Counted from the first letter of the stretch, positions 42,937 through 51,891 are shown. The stretch: 60,512 bases of DNA from Aquabacterium soli (GCF_003933735.1 NZ_RSED01000018.1:29807-90318), one strand, 5' to 3'. Notes: generated by a model not told the origin, from the letters alone. Program-made: numbers and translations.

Positions 42937-45351
42937 TCAGAACTCGTAGTTCACCGTCACGCGGGCGGCTCGGCCATCACCCTTGTACAGGAAGGAGCCC
43001 GAACGGTACACGGCGGTGTAGTAATCCTTGTCCTCCACGTTCAGCACGTTCACGCGCACATCCAGGCGACGGCTGAAGCGGTAGGAACCGAACAGATCGT
43101 AAACGGTGAACGAAGGCACAGGCTGGTTGCAGCTGCCATTGGCATAGCTGACGGCCGTGTCAGGCTGACCACCGCAGCGACCGCTTTCATGACGCGCGGT
43201 TGCGCCAAGCGACAAAGCCGAGGTGATTTCGTACTTGCCTTGCAGCGAGAAGGTCTGGTCGGCGAAGTTGGCCAGCTCGCGGCCCACGTTCACGGCCGTG
43301 AAGGACTTGGTTACCTTCGACTTCATGAAGGCTGCACCAGCCTGCACAGTGAACTTCTCTGTCACATTGCCGACCAGGCCGAACTCCATGCCACGCACAC
43401 GATTTCCGCCAGTGTTGAAGGTGCCGGAGGTGGTGTAGTCGGCATTGCTCAGGCCTTCCATCACATTGCTCTTGTCCGTGTGGAAGTAAGCGGCCGTGAA
43501 CAGCAGCTTGTCATCCAGCAGGTTCCACTTGGTGCCCAGCTCATAGCTGACGGACTTTTCCGGAGAGGAGCCTGCCTGACCTGCGGCGTTGACCACCAGG
43601 CCACCATAGCCGGCGCTCGTGCCGGAATCAGGCTCACCGCCATTGACGTCCTGCGCGGAAGCCCAGCTGGCGTAGACGACGCCCTTCGGCGCAACCTTGT
43701 AGCTCACACCCAGGTGCCCGTTGATCAAGGTTTCATCGTAGCTGTAGGCTGCCGTCTGTGCGCCCGTGCCGTTATTGAAGCGGTTCAGCGTCAGGTTGAG
43801 CTGGTCGAAGCGCACACCGGCGAAGGCCGTGAACTTGTCGGTCAGGTCCACGGTGTCCATGACCGAGGCGGCCAAGGTACGGGCATGCCACTCCTGCGTC
43901 TTGCCCAGGCGCACCGGGTTGCGTGTGGCCAGACGGCTCAGGTCGCTGACTGCCACGCCAGACGGAGCGATGAAGCAGTAGGCATTGAGCGCGCCGGTGA
44001 TGACCACGGGTGTGCCCGCAGGCGAGCCCGCAGGGGCTACAGGATTGCGGCAGTTGTAGCCCGACGAATTCAGGTTGTAGCTGCCGGACACCACCGTGTG
44101 ATCGGTGTACTCGGCCCCCAGGATGAACTCATTCTTCTTGCCACCGATCACGCGATCCAGGCGCAGGTTGGTCTGGTGGGCGAAATAGTTCACGTCCTGC
44201 CAGCCCGTATGACCGGCGTCGATGTAGGCCGTGTTGTAGGGCGTCGTGGTCGTGCCGTTGTAGCGCGCACCGTAACTGGCCCCTGTGGTGATATAGCTGT
44301 TGCGCGACGAGCCATAGCGGGTCAGGCTGTTGATGCTCGTATCGGGCGACACGCGGAACTTGATCCGCGCCGTCAGCGTGTCCTGGTTCGAGCGAAGGAA
44401 ATCGCTGTCCTGTGCATAGACCGGCACGTCGGCTGCGGGTTTGCGATTGGGCACGGTGCCCACCAGGTAGCTGCCCAGATCGGGCTGGTCATCTTTGCCA
44501 CGCAGACCGTAGTAGTCGATGGTGACCGACAGGTCGCTGTTGATCTCCCACAGGCCGGACAGGGCCAGGCCCTTGCGGGCGCGGCTCGACGGCGAACGAT
44601 CGGGCACGTCTTCGTCGCTGTACAGCACGTTCGCACGCAAGGCAAACTGATCCGTGAAGGCCTTATTGACGTCCGCACTCAAGCGCACATGCTTGTCGGT
44701 GCCCACGCCCGCCGAGACACGGTTGAAGTCCAGGTCCAGCGTAGCTTGCTTGGTGATGGCATTGACAGCCCCGCCCGCCGAGCCGCGACCAGCGAAGGTG
44801 GAGCTAGGGCCCTTGGAGACTTCGACCTGCTCGATCGCGAAGCTCTCACGGGTGCTCATGCCAGGATCGCGCAGACCGTCCACGAAGACGTCGCTGCGGG
44901 CTTCCTGGCCGCGGATGATGTAGCGGTCGCCGAAGGCGTTGCCGTTTTCGCCGGTGCCCAGGGTGATGCCGGGCTGAGCGCTCAGGATCTGCTTGAGGTC
45001 GGTGAAGCCGGAATCGTCGATGGCGGTCTTCGTGATCACCGAGATGGTCTGCGGCGTCTCGGCCAGCGGACGGGTGTGGCGCACATCGCCCGAGGTCTTG
45101 GCCTTGTAAGGCACGCCCACTTCAGCGTTCGGGTTCGGGTCGATCGCCTTGGCCTGCACCTTGATGGCAGGCAGTTCGGCATTCTGCGTCGGCTCGGTCG
45201 GGGTCTGCTGAGCCATCACGCCCAGCGGCACCAGCATGGCGGTGGACAGGCTCAGGGCCAGGCCGCTCTTCGCGACGGCGGGGGCAAGCACTGCGCCGGT
45301 TTCCTGGCGCAGGCTGCGTGGCCGGCGGGTCTTGCTGTGGTGCTGCTTCAC
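42937..45351 (-). CDS. TonB-dependent catecholate-type siderophore receptor (Fiu/PiuA-like)
   Basis: An 804-residue outer-membrane receptor. An N-terminal signal sequence (to about 48) follows a basic start. The plug domain (about 95-220) has TPQTISVITKTAIDDSG and QVEVSKGPSSTFAGRGSAGGAVN; a 22-strand barrel follows, ending RAARVTVNYEF with the terminal aromatic. The start is GTG with AGGAG 6 bp upstream. Similar to Fiu/PiuA, which import ferric catecholates. It heads a run with the oxidase, PiuC, PepSY and cytochrome b561 genes; a Fur-like site lies upstream. Confidence 0.93.
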   Translation of the reverse strand: MKQHHSKTRRPRSLRQETGAVLAPAVAKSGLALSLSTAMLVPLGVMAQQTPTEPTQNAELPAIKVQAKAIDPNPNAEVGVPYKAKTSGDVRHTRPLAETPQTISVITKTAIDDSGFTDLKQILSAQPGITLGTGENGNAFGDRYIIRGQEARSDVFVDGLRDPGMSTRESFAIEQVEVSKGPSSTFAGRGSAGGAVNAITKQATLDLDFNRVSAGVGTDKHVRLSADVNKAFTDQFALRANVLYSDEDVPDRSPSSRARKGLALSGLWEINSDLSVTIDYYGLRGKDDQPDLGSYLVGTVPNRKPAADVPVYAQDSDFLRSNQDTLTARIKFRVSPDTSINSLTRYGSSRNSYITTGASYGARYNGTTTTPYNTAYIDAGHTGWQDVNYFAHQTNLRLDRVIGGKKNEFILGAEYTDHTVVSGSYNLNSSGYNCRNPVAPAGSPAGTPVVITGALNAYCFIAPSGVAVSDLSRLATRNPVRLGKTQEWHARTLAASVMDTVDLTDKFTAFAGVRFDQLNLTLNRFNNGTGAQTAAYSYDETLINGHLGVSYKVAPKGVVYASWASAQDVNGGEPDSGTSAGYGGLVVNAAGQAGSSPEKSVSYELGTKWNLLDDKLLFTAAYFHTDKSNVMEGLSNADYTTSGTFNTGGNRVRGMEFGLVGNVTEKFTVQAGAAFMKSKVTKSFTAVNVGRELANFADQTFSLQGKYEITSALSLGATARHESGRCGGQPDTAVSYANGSCNQPVPSFTVYDLFGSYRFSRRLDVRVNVLNVEDKDYYTAVYRSGSFLYKGDGRAARVTVNYEF

Positions 45352-45394
45352 GGATGACTCCTAGGTGATTTCAAAAGACAAGAAAAATGGAAAG

Positions 45395-45413
45395 CGAAAT
45401 GCGAATGCCAATC
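45395..45413 (-). promoter_or_regulatory. Degenerate Fur-like site before the Fiu-like receptor
   Basis: CGAAATGCGAATGCCAATC holds hexamer-like repeats (AAATGC, GAATGC, CAATCA) and agrees with the 19-bp Fur consensus at about 10 positions. It lies about 45 bp before the receptor start. TGCCAATCAA from its right end recurs at 45498-45507. Assignment is tentative. Confidence 0.4.
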
Positions 45414-45459
45414 AATGAACACGCGAGGCGCCAGAGGGCCTTGGCGGCGTCATGTCGGC

Positions 45460-45487
45460 GCGCCTGTTCGGGTTGGCGAACAGGCGC
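45460..45487 (-). terminator. 11-bp hairpin beyond the second TonB receptor gene
   Basis: GCGCCTGTTCG (45460-45470) and CGAACAGGCGC (45477-45487) pair perfectly around GGTTGG, about 90 bp past the receptor stop at 45575. No U-tract follows on the minus strand, so it is only terminator-like. Confidence 0.5.
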
Positions 45488-45574
45488 TCTGATGGATTGC
45501 CAATCAAGTCCGGAGAAAGGGAACCCGAGGGTGTTAAAATTTTTAGACCACGCGATCTAGTCGTTTCCCAACGA

Positions 45575-47965
45575 TCAGAAGGCTGTGATCAGGCTCAGTC
45601 GAAACGCACGAGGAGAGCCGGGCGTGATGTTGTTGTTGCTGTGCGCGAAGGCAAAGTAGCGCTGGTCAAGCAGGTTCTCGGCATTGAGCTGCAGCTTGAG
45701 CGCCGGGCCAGACTGGTAGTACAGGGCCCCATCCACACGCGCATAGTCAGGCAGCACCACCGTGTTGTCGGTCGAGGTGAACACCCGCCCGCGGTAGCTG
45801 ACACCCAGCCCTGCGGCCCATTGAGGGCTCAATGAGAAGCGGCTCCACAGCGAGGCGCTGTGACGCGGCAAGTGCGCCAGCGTAGCCCCCTCCCTTGCCG
45901 CCGGAGAGGTGGTGCTCAGCAGGCGGGCATCCTGATAGGCGTACCCGCCCGACACTTGCCAGCGCGAGCTGATCGCACCGCTGAGCCCCAATTCCAGCCC
46001 ACGGCTTCGTTGACCTTCGACCAGATCGAACCGGGGGGTCGTGGCCGGGTCTCCGATCGCGACCGCCACGTTGTGGCGCCGAGACTGGAAAGCCGCCACA
46101 GTGGCGTCCAGGCCCTCGCGCACCGTCCATTTGGCCCCCACCTCGAGGTTCACGTACTTCTCCGGCGTCAGGGCCTGGTTCCGGCTGTTCAACGAGAGCA
46201 GTTGTTCGCCCGCACGCGGCATGTAGCCGATGCTGTGATTCACATAGGCCGACACGGTGGGCACGGGTTGATAGATCAGGCCCGCACGGGGGGACCACAG
46301 CCTGTCGCGGCTGCCTAGATCAAGGCCCTGGCGGCGGTCTCGCACGCGCGTGTCCAGGTGATCGTGGCGCAGGCCCAGCACGGCCAGCCACTGCGGCGAC
46401 CAGCGGATCTGGTCCTGGAGGTAAACAGCCGCCGTCTCACTGCGGCTGTGGCTGTCGGGATCATTGGTCGATGCCCGAAAGCTCACAGGATCATGCGAGG
46501 TGGGATCGCTCAAGGGCACCGTGTAGGGCGACCTCGTGAAGTAACCGGTCTGCCGCCAGTTGTCGCCATCCTGCACGCCCAGCTCCAGGCCAGTCAGCAG
46601 CAGGTGTCGCCACCGCCCCCATTGCACAGGCACAGTCAGGTCGGTCTGGTTGAACAGGTTGCGGCGGTGCGTCTGGCTGTCATGGGCCGTCAGGATCACA
46701 TTGGCCCCATCCTGCGTCACAGCGCCCGCGAACACATTGCGGAAGAACTTGTCGTAGTAGGCGTAGCGCGTGCGGTTGCTCAGGCTGCGCCCTTCTCCCA
46801 GGTCGTGCTCGATCAGGGCATTGGCAGCGTCCATGCCGATGCGGCTGATGCTCTGGTCGGGGTTGCCGAAGAAGGTGCCCCGCCCCGTGCTCACCGGCTT
46901 GCCCGTCCATGAGGGGATGCCTCGATCGTCCAGGCGCTCATCTTCGAAGTGCTCGACACCCACCGTCACCCTCGTGTCGCGCGACAGGCGCGCAGCCAGC
47001 ACCGGGTTGACGCCGCTGCGGCGCAGCCAGAAGCCATCGCGCCAGCTGTTGGCGCCCTCGGCCATCACGTTCAGGCGGCCAGCCAGGGTGTCGCTGAAGC
47101 GCTGCTCCCAATCCAGCGTGGCACGGCGCTGCGCCCACGAGCCGGCCTGCACGGCCAGTTCACGGTGCGTGCGCCACTGAGGCTCCTTGCCCACGCGGTT
47201 GATGAGGCCGCCCACGCTGCCCTGCCCCTGCAGCATGGCGTTGGGCCCCTTGAGCACTTCCACCCGCTCGATGTTGTAGAAATCGCGGTAGTACTGGACA
47301 TCGTCCCGCAAGCCATCGAACAGGAAGTCCGCCGTGGACGAGGTGCCGCGGAAAACGGGCGTGTCCCGGTTGCCCTCGCCCTGGGCCGCGCCCACACCCG
47401 GTACCCAGCGCAAGGCCTCGGCCATGCTGCGGGGGGCCTGGTCGTCCAGCAAGGCACGCGGCAGCACGGTGACCGATTGCGGTACATCGATCAACGGTGT
47501 GGGGGTTCGAAGCGCCACCTCGGCGCGCTGGCTGTGGTAACCCGCGCCCTGGGTGCGCGCCTGTGCGGTCACCGGGGGCAGCTCACTGAGTTGAACCGGC
47601 GCCTCGACAGGCCTCAGGCCGAAGCGCATACCCTCCTGCACCAGAGCCAGCCCGGAGCCCTCCAGCGCACTCGCAAAGGCCTGGCGCAGTCCATAGGTGC
47701 CCTGCACCCCGGGGCTGGTCTTGCCCTGGATCAGGCGGGCATCGGCCACGAACAGCACGCCTGCCGCATCGGCCAAGCGGTTAAGCACGCTGCCCAGTGG
47801 CCCCGGTTCGATCTGGTAGACACGCTCATCAGCGGATGCGGTGGCCTTGTCGACCTGAGGGCCGGCGCCTGGTGAATGCATCTGTGCCTGCGCCTGCTGC
47901 ATCCACAGGACGCACGACAGCGCTAGCCACAGAACGCGAGCCCATGCGGTGAGGCTTGACGGCAT
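45575..47965 (-). CDS. TonB-dependent siderophore receptor with signalling (STN) domain
   Basis: A 796-residue outer-membrane transducer. After the signal peptide (to about 28), residues about 45-130 form the STN domain (YQIEPGPLGSVLNRLADAAGVLFVADARLIQGKTSPGVQGTYGLRQAFASALEGSGL) that talks to FecR-type anti-sigma factors. The plug (about 160-270) has VPQSVTVLPRALLDDQ and VEVLKGPNAMLQGQGSVGGLIN; the barrel ends SLITAF. FpvA/FoxA-like, with unknown ligand. GGAG precedes the ATG at 47965, 17 bp after fecR. Third gene of the sigma-fecR-receptor operon. Confidence 0.93.
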   Translation of the reverse strand: MPSSLTAWARVLWLALSCVLWMQQAQAQMHSPGAGPQVDKATASADERVYQIEPGPLGSVLNRLADAAGVLFVADARLIQGKTSPGVQGTYGLRQAFASALEGSGLALVQEGMRFGLRPVEAPVQLSELPPVTAQARTQGAGYHSQRAEVALRTPTPLIDVPQSVTVLPRALLDDQAPRSMAEALRWVPGVGAAQGEGNRDTPVFRGTSSTADFLFDGLRDDVQYYRDFYNIERVEVLKGPNAMLQGQGSVGGLINRVGKEPQWRTHRELAVQAGSWAQRRATLDWEQRFSDTLAGRLNVMAEGANSWRDGFWLRRSGVNPVLAARLSRDTRVTVGVEHFEDERLDDRGIPSWTGKPVSTGRGTFFGNPDQSISRIGMDAANALIEHDLGEGRSLSNRTRYAYYDKFFRNVFAGAVTQDGANVILTAHDSQTHRRNLFNQTDLTVPVQWGRWRHLLLTGLELGVQDGDNWRQTGYFTRSPYTVPLSDPTSHDPVSFRASTNDPDSHSRSETAAVYLQDQIRWSPQWLAVLGLRHDHLDTRVRDRRQGLDLGSRDRLWSPRAGLIYQPVPTVSAYVNHSIGYMPRAGEQLLSLNSRNQALTPEKYVNLEVGAKWTVREGLDATVAAFQSRRHNVAVAIGDPATTPRFDLVEGQRSRGLELGLSGAISSRWQVSGGYAYQDARLLSTTSPAAREGATLAHLPRHSASLWSRFSLSPQWAAGLGVSYRGRVFTSTDNTVVLPDYARVDGALYYQSGPALKLQLNAENLLDQRYFAFAHSNNNITPGSPRAFRLSLITAF

Positions 47966-47981
47966 GGGGCGCTCCGCCCGC

Positions 47982-48944
47982 TCAGGCCGCGTCAACCTGG
48001 CGCCACCACGGCAAGGTGCGCGTGACCTTGACCGGCAAGGCGCGCTCCAGCGCGGCGTAGACCTGGTCGATGTCGGTCAGAGGGAACACGCCGACCAGGC
48101 GCAGATCGGCCACCTTCGGCGAACAGGCCAGGTAACCCACCTGGTAGCGCGCCAGCTCTGCCACGAAGTCTCCCAGGCGCATGTCTTCGGCCACCAGCAG
48201 GCCGCGGGTCCAGGCCTCCCGCACCGGGCTGGCCGGCTCGGAAGAGCCCAGCCCCTGTGCCGTGAGGCTCAATTGATGGCCGGCTTGCAGCACGGCACGG
48301 TGCTCGCGCTGGCCGGCGCTCACCTCGACCACGCCATGGAACACGGACACCTGGCTGCGCCCGCCCTGGCGGTACACGCCAAAACGTGTGCCGAGTGCAT
48401 GCACACGCCCTTCCGCGGTGCTCACCACCAGCGGGCGGCCGGCCTCGTGCGCAGTCTCCAGCAACAGTTCGCCATGAAGCAGCTCAAGGTGGCGCTCGCT
48501 CGCCTTGAAGTCCAGCCGCACGGCGCTGGCACTGTTGAGCCACAGACGGCTGCCATCGGCCAGCGCCACCTGCCGCTGTTCGCCCACATGGGTGCGGTGG
48601 TCGGCGCGCAAGGGGTACAGGCCCTCATCACGCGCCACCAGCCAGCCGGACAAGGCCCCCACCCCGGCCACGCCCATCACCTTGAGCGCGCCACGGCGGC
48701 CTGCGCCCTGCGCACGGTGCAGGGCATGAGACGCTGCCGGGCGATCGGTCTGGGCCGGCAAGGTGTCGAAGCGGCGGCTCATGGCTTCCACACGTGCCCA
48801 GGCCCGGGCGTGACGCGCATCGGCGGCCAACCAGCGTTGCCAGCCAGCACGGTCAGCCTCGGACACCTCATCGGCCTGCAGCAGGGCATACCAGTTGGCC
48901 GCCTGCTCGAGCACGGTCGTGCCCATGGATTCGGATCCGCTCAT
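47982..48944 (-). CDS. fecR: FecR-family anti-sigma/sigma regulator
   Basis: A 320-residue single-pass membrane protein. The cytoplasmic N-terminal DUF4880 region (AANWYALLQADEVSEADRAGWQRWLAADARHARAWARVE) binds the sigma factor, a membrane helix spans about 85-102, and the periplasmic FecR domain (GEQRQVALADGSRLWLNSASAVRLDF ... RVHALGTRFGVY) leads to a C-terminal STN-like region that meets the receptor. It relays receptor occupancy to the ECF sigma encoded 9 bp upstream. Confidence 0.93.
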   Translation of the reverse strand: MSGSESMGTTVLEQAANWYALLQADEVSEADRAGWQRWLAADARHARAWARVEAMSRRFDTLPAQTDRPAASHALHRAQGAGRRGALKVMGVAGVGALSGWLVARDEGLYPLRADHRTHVGEQRQVALADGSRLWLNSASAVRLDFKASERHLELLHGELLLETAHEAGRPLVVSTAEGRVHALGTRFGVYRQGGRSQVSVFHGVVEVSAGQREHRAVLQAGHQLSLTAQGLGSSEPASPVREAWTRGLLVAEDMRLGDFVAELARYQVGYLACSPKVADLRLVGVFPLTDIDQVYAALERALPVKVTRTLPWWRQVDAA

Positions 48945-48953
48945 GGCCGGCGA

Positions 48954-49457
48954 TCAGGCGCCGTCATCGGCCAGCAGCAACTGGTGCATGGCCTGGGCCA
49001 TGTACTTCTTGACCATGCGGTCGGACACCCCCAGGCGCTCAGCGATCTCGGCATAGCCCAGCCCTTCCAGGCGGGCCATCAGGAAGGCCCGGCTGGCCTT
49101 GGGAGGCAAGCGTGCCAGCAAGGCGTCGATCTGGCAAAGCGCTTCGAGCACCAGGGCGCGATCTTCTGGCGAAACGGCCATCTGCGGCGCCTGGTGGCCG
49201 ATGGCGGCCACGTAGGCGCGCTCGATCTCCAGCCGGCGCCAGTGGTTCACAACCAAGCCATTGGCCACCGTGCTCAGGAAGGCACGGGGTTCTTGCAACA
49301 ACGGGGCGCCCTGCGAAACCAGTACCTTCATGAAGGTGTCCTGGGCCAGGTCTTCAGCCTTGTGGTCACACCCCAGCTTCTTGCGCAGCATGCCGAACAG
49401 CCACCGGTGGTGGCTGGCGTAGAGCGTGCCCAAGGCATGCCTGTGCTCGTTGTGCAT
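48954..49457 (-). CDS. ECF sigma factor, FecI-like
   Basis: A 167-residue iron-starvation sigma factor. Region 2 runs from LYASHHRWLFGMLRKKLGCDHKAEDLAQDTFMKVL through FLSTVANGLVVNHWRR; region 4 has LDALLARLPPKASRAFLMARLEGLGYAEIAERLGVSDRMVKKYMAQAM. The ATG at 49457 suits the family; a GTG at 49514 in the same frame would add a Pro-rich leader. With the FecR and STN receptor genes it forms a cell-surface signalling unit; a strong Fur box upstream predicts induction by iron lack. Confidence 0.9.
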   Translation of the reverse strand: MHNEHRHALGTLYASHHRWLFGMLRKKLGCDHKAEDLAQDTFMKVLVSQGAPLLQEPRAFLSTVANGLVVNHWRRLEIERAYVAAIGHQAPQMAVSPEDRALVLEALCQIDALLARLPPKASRAFLMARLEGLGYAEIAERLGVSDRMVKKYMAQAMHQLLLADDGA

Positions 49458-49530
49458 GGCGAAAACCGGCGGGGGTGGAAGCACGCCTGGCGGGGGAGGA
49501 GCAGATCGGCTCACCTCATCAGGCGTGAAT

Positions 49531-49549
49531 GATATAGATTCTCATTATA
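49531..49549 (-). promoter_or_regulatory. Fur box before the ECF sigma operon
   Basis: On the minus strand TATAATGAGAATCTATATC matches a classic Fur operator (GATAATGAGAATCATTATC) at 16 of 19 positions. It lies 74 bp before the ATG at 49457 and 17 bp before the alternative GTG. AT-rich within GC-rich surroundings. Confidence 0.85.
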
Positions 49550-49618
49550 GAAGCCGCAACATTCATTCACACCTCCGGGACCGGGGGGGGCCTCAGGCCG
49601 AGCTGTTGCGCAATGCCG

Positions 49619-50317
49619 TCAAACAGCGGCCGAGGCCTTGCCCTTGAGCAGCCGCCTCACCAGCCACGCCAGCAGCACACCGCCCACCACCACCGCGGCC
49701 AGAGCCGTGTAGGTGCCCGCATCAGGCGACGCCAGGGCCGCCGTGAGCCGGTCCATGAACAGCGAGATCAGGATGGTGCCCGGCGCCAAGCCCAGGAAGG
49801 TGCCCAGCACATAGTCGCGCAGGCGCACCCGGAAGGCACCGGCTGTCATGTTGACGACGATGAAGGGTGCCAGCGGCACGGCACGGATCACGATCACGGC
49901 CCACAGGCCACGCCGCTTGATGGCGCCCACCACTGCATGCACACGGCCATCGGCCGCGAAGCTGTCCACCCACTGCGCGCCGGCCAGCCGGCCCAGGCCG
50001 TAGGTGGCGGTGGCACCGGCCACCATGCCGACCAGCGCATAGGCCATGCCCGGCCAGGGTCCGAACACCAGGGCCCCCACGGTGATGAGTGCGGCCACCG
50101 GCACGGCCAGCAGCACGGCCACCACGTAGCCGAGCAACACCAGTACAGGGCCCATCGGCATGTCCAGCAGGTCGCGGCCCAGGCGCGCCAGTGCTTGCGG
50201 CTCCAGGTAGGGACGCCAGTCAGGATCGCGCCAAGCCAGCATCACCCCGACGATCAAGGCCAGGTACAGCCCGATCAACAGCCAGCGCGCCCAGCGCACG
50301 AAACGCGGCAAGTTCAA
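49619..50317 (-). CDS. TVP38/TMEM64 (VTT-domain) membrane protein
   Basis: A 232-residue integral membrane protein of the DedA/TVP38/TMEM64 superfamily. Helices lie at about 10-28, 58-80 and 85-110, with the VTT core (GALVFGPWPGMAYALVGMVAGATATYGLGRLAG; VIVIRAVPLAPFIVVNMTAGAFRVRLRDYVLGTFLGLAPGTI). Members are linked to phospholipid or undecaprenyl-phosphate translocation and membrane homeostasis. The start appears to be TTG at 50317 with GAGGG upstream. It lies before the ECF sigma gene on the same strand, but the Fur box between them suggests separate units. Confidence 0.87.
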   Translation of the reverse strand: MNLPRFVRWARWLLIGLYLALIVGVMLAWRDPDWRPYLEPQALARLGRDLLDMPMGPVLVLLGYVVAVLLAVPVAALITVGALVFGPWPGMAYALVGMVAGATATYGLGRLAGAQWVDSFAADGRVHAVVGAIKRRGLWAVIVIRAVPLAPFIVVNMTAGAFRVRLRDYVLGTFLGLAPGTILISLFMDRLTAALASPDAGTYTALAAVVVGGVLLAWLVRRLLKGKASAAV

Positions 50318-50470
50318 CTCATACCCTCACGAAGACACACGGGCAGCCACCTTTTTGGCTGCGTAGGAGCAGGATCTTGGCGCAGGCCGTCTACCGTTGC
50401 ACGGGGACTTACCTTCAGCCACACCCTCGCTCCCCCGCACTTCAGGGGGTGAAAAACACCAGGGGTGGAT

Positions 50471-51154
50471 TCACTCCTGGCGCAGGTCGCGCCGGATGTT
50501 GTGCTCGGTGGATTGGCGGGCCAGTACCCAGCGGCCGGTGCGAATGGCCAGGGCCTCGGGGCTGACCGGCAGCGACAGGGTCTCGACCATGGGCGGCAGA
50601 CCGCCGCGCGCGCTGAGCTGTTCGGGCGTCTGGGACGTCAGCGCCCACACACGCATGCCGCCCAGGGACTCGCAGGTTTCCAGGGTGCTGAGCATCTGCA
50701 GGCCGTCCATGCCCGGCAGCTCCAGGGTGGTCACCAGCAGGTCGGGCGGCTCCTGGCCGATGCGCAGCAGGGCCACATAGCCGTTGTCGGCGGTTTCCAC
50801 CGCCACGCTCTCACCGAACACCTCCAGCGCCGAGACACAGGCGGCCAGCCAGGGGCGCTCCTGTGCCACCAGCACGATGCGCAGGGGGCGCACATCGGCA
50901 TGCTGGGGTGGCGCCGCACTGGCGACCGTGGGCGCCACGCCCGGGCTGCCAAGGCTTTCCAGGCCCATGCTCATCGCCAGGGCCTCGACGGCGTTGTAGG
51001 GGATGCGCCGATGGCCACCAGGGGTGCGCGCCGCCGGCAGGATGCTGGCCTCGACCCACAATTGCACGGTCCGCAGGGACACCCCCAGGCGTGTGGCCGC
51101 CTCACGGGTGGTCAGCATGCGGGACGCGGGTCCCAATGGGATCACTTGCGACAT
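50471..51154 (-). CDS. HTH (MerR/excisionase-type) protein fused to a degenerate receiver
   Basis: A 227-residue regulator. Residues about 13-60 form a MerR/excisionase-type winged helix (MLTTREAATRLGVSLRTVQ, then TPGGHRRIP). After a linker, residues about 91-200 resemble a response-regulator receiver (LRIVLVAQERPWL ... DLLVTTLELPGMDGLQML). The phosphoacceptor Asp is replaced by Thr143, the acidic pair is reduced to QE (98-99), and the conserved Lys near LSLPVSPEAL is absent, so phosphorylation is unlikely. It probably responds to another signal. Transcribed alone, divergent from greB. Confidence 0.8.
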   Translation of the reverse strand: MSQVIPLGPASRMLTTREAATRLGVSLRTVQLWVEASILPAARTPGGHRRIPYNAVEALAMSMGLESLGSPGVAPTVASAAPPQHADVRPLRIVLVAQERPWLAACVSALEVFGESVAVETADNGYVALLRIGQEPPDLLVTTLELPGMDGLQMLSTLETCESLGGMRVWALTSQTPEQLSARGGLPPMVETLSLPVSPEALAIRTGRWVLARQSTEHNIRRDLRQE

Positions 51155-51309
51155 GAAAAAGCCCCTTTCACGGATGGCTTGCGCCAGCTTGCTTTCATTG
51201 TTTTGAGAGTTATGTCAGCGTCTCTGGTTATCGGCAGCGCTGCCGCAAGTCTTGACATCAGGCGACGCCTACAGACGCCGATGCATGCCTTTGTGCACAA
51301 TCAAGGCCC

Positions 51310-51882
51310 ATGAGCAAGGCTTTCACCAAGGAATCGGACAGCGCAGGCGACGAGGACGACGAGATCGGCGGCCTGCCGCCCCTGCCCGCCGGCACCCGCA
51401 ACTACCTGACACCGCAGGGCTACCAGCGCCTGCGCGATGAACTGCTGAGCCTGATCGACGTGGAACGCCCCAAGGTGGTGGAGATCGTGCACTGGGCCGC
51501 GTCCAATGGTGATCGATCCGAGAACGGCGACTACATCTACGGCAAGAAGCGCCTGCGCGAGATCGACCGCCGCATCCGCTTCCTGACCAAGCGCCTGGAC
51601 ATCGCCGAGGTGGCCGACCCGTCACAACATCGCGGCAACGATCAGATCTTCTTCGGCGCCACAGTGACCTACGCCAACAGCCGTGGCGAGGAGCGCACCA
51701 TCACCATCAAGGGCATCGACGAGGTCGACAACCTGCAAGGTGAAGTGAGCTGGATCTCTCCGATCGCCCGGGCCCTGCTGAAGGCGCGCGAAGGCGATGA
51801 GGTGCAACTGATGACACCGGGCGGTCTGGAGAAGCTGGAGGTGCTGGACGTGCAATACCCAGCGCCCTCCCCCACCGCTTGA
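51310..51882 (+). CDS. greB: Transcription elongation factor GreB
   Basis: A 190-residue Gre factor that rescues backtracked RNA polymerase by stimulating transcript cleavage. The N-terminal coiled coil starts NYLTPQGYQRLRDELLSLIDVERP; its tip carries the acidic pair in NGDRSENGDYIYGKKRLREIDRRIRFL, the GreB-type motif. The FKBP-like C-terminal domain follows (FFGATVTYANSRGEERTITIKGIDE). The first 28 residues form an acidic extension. Convergent with spoT with a 9-bp gap. Confidence 0.96.
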   Translation: MSKAFTKESDSAGDEDDEIGGLPPLPAGTRNYLTPQGYQRLRDELLSLIDVERPKVVEIVHWAASNGDRSENGDYIYGKKRLREIDRRIRFLTKRLDIAEVADPSQHRGNDQIFFGATVTYANSRGEERTITIKGIDEVDNLQGEVSWISPIARALLKAREGDEVQLMTPGGLEKLEVLDVQYPAPSPTA

Positions 51883-51891
51883 AGCCCTCGC

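Noticed and set aside
42856..45357. 833-codon open frame on the plus strand opposite the Fiu-like receptor gene
   Set aside because: It mirrors a clear TonB receptor gene, has no recognisable domain, and is the expected antisense shadow in GC-rich DNA.
49583..49590. Run of eight G residues near the end of the VTT-domain gene
   Set aside because: A single G-run without further tracts cannot form a standard quadruplex; may be a slippage site but lies outside coding sequence.
50343..50362. 7-bp hairpin GCAGCCA/TGGCTGC upstream of the VTT-domain gene
   Set aside because: No U-tract on either strand after the stem and no gene end that needs it.
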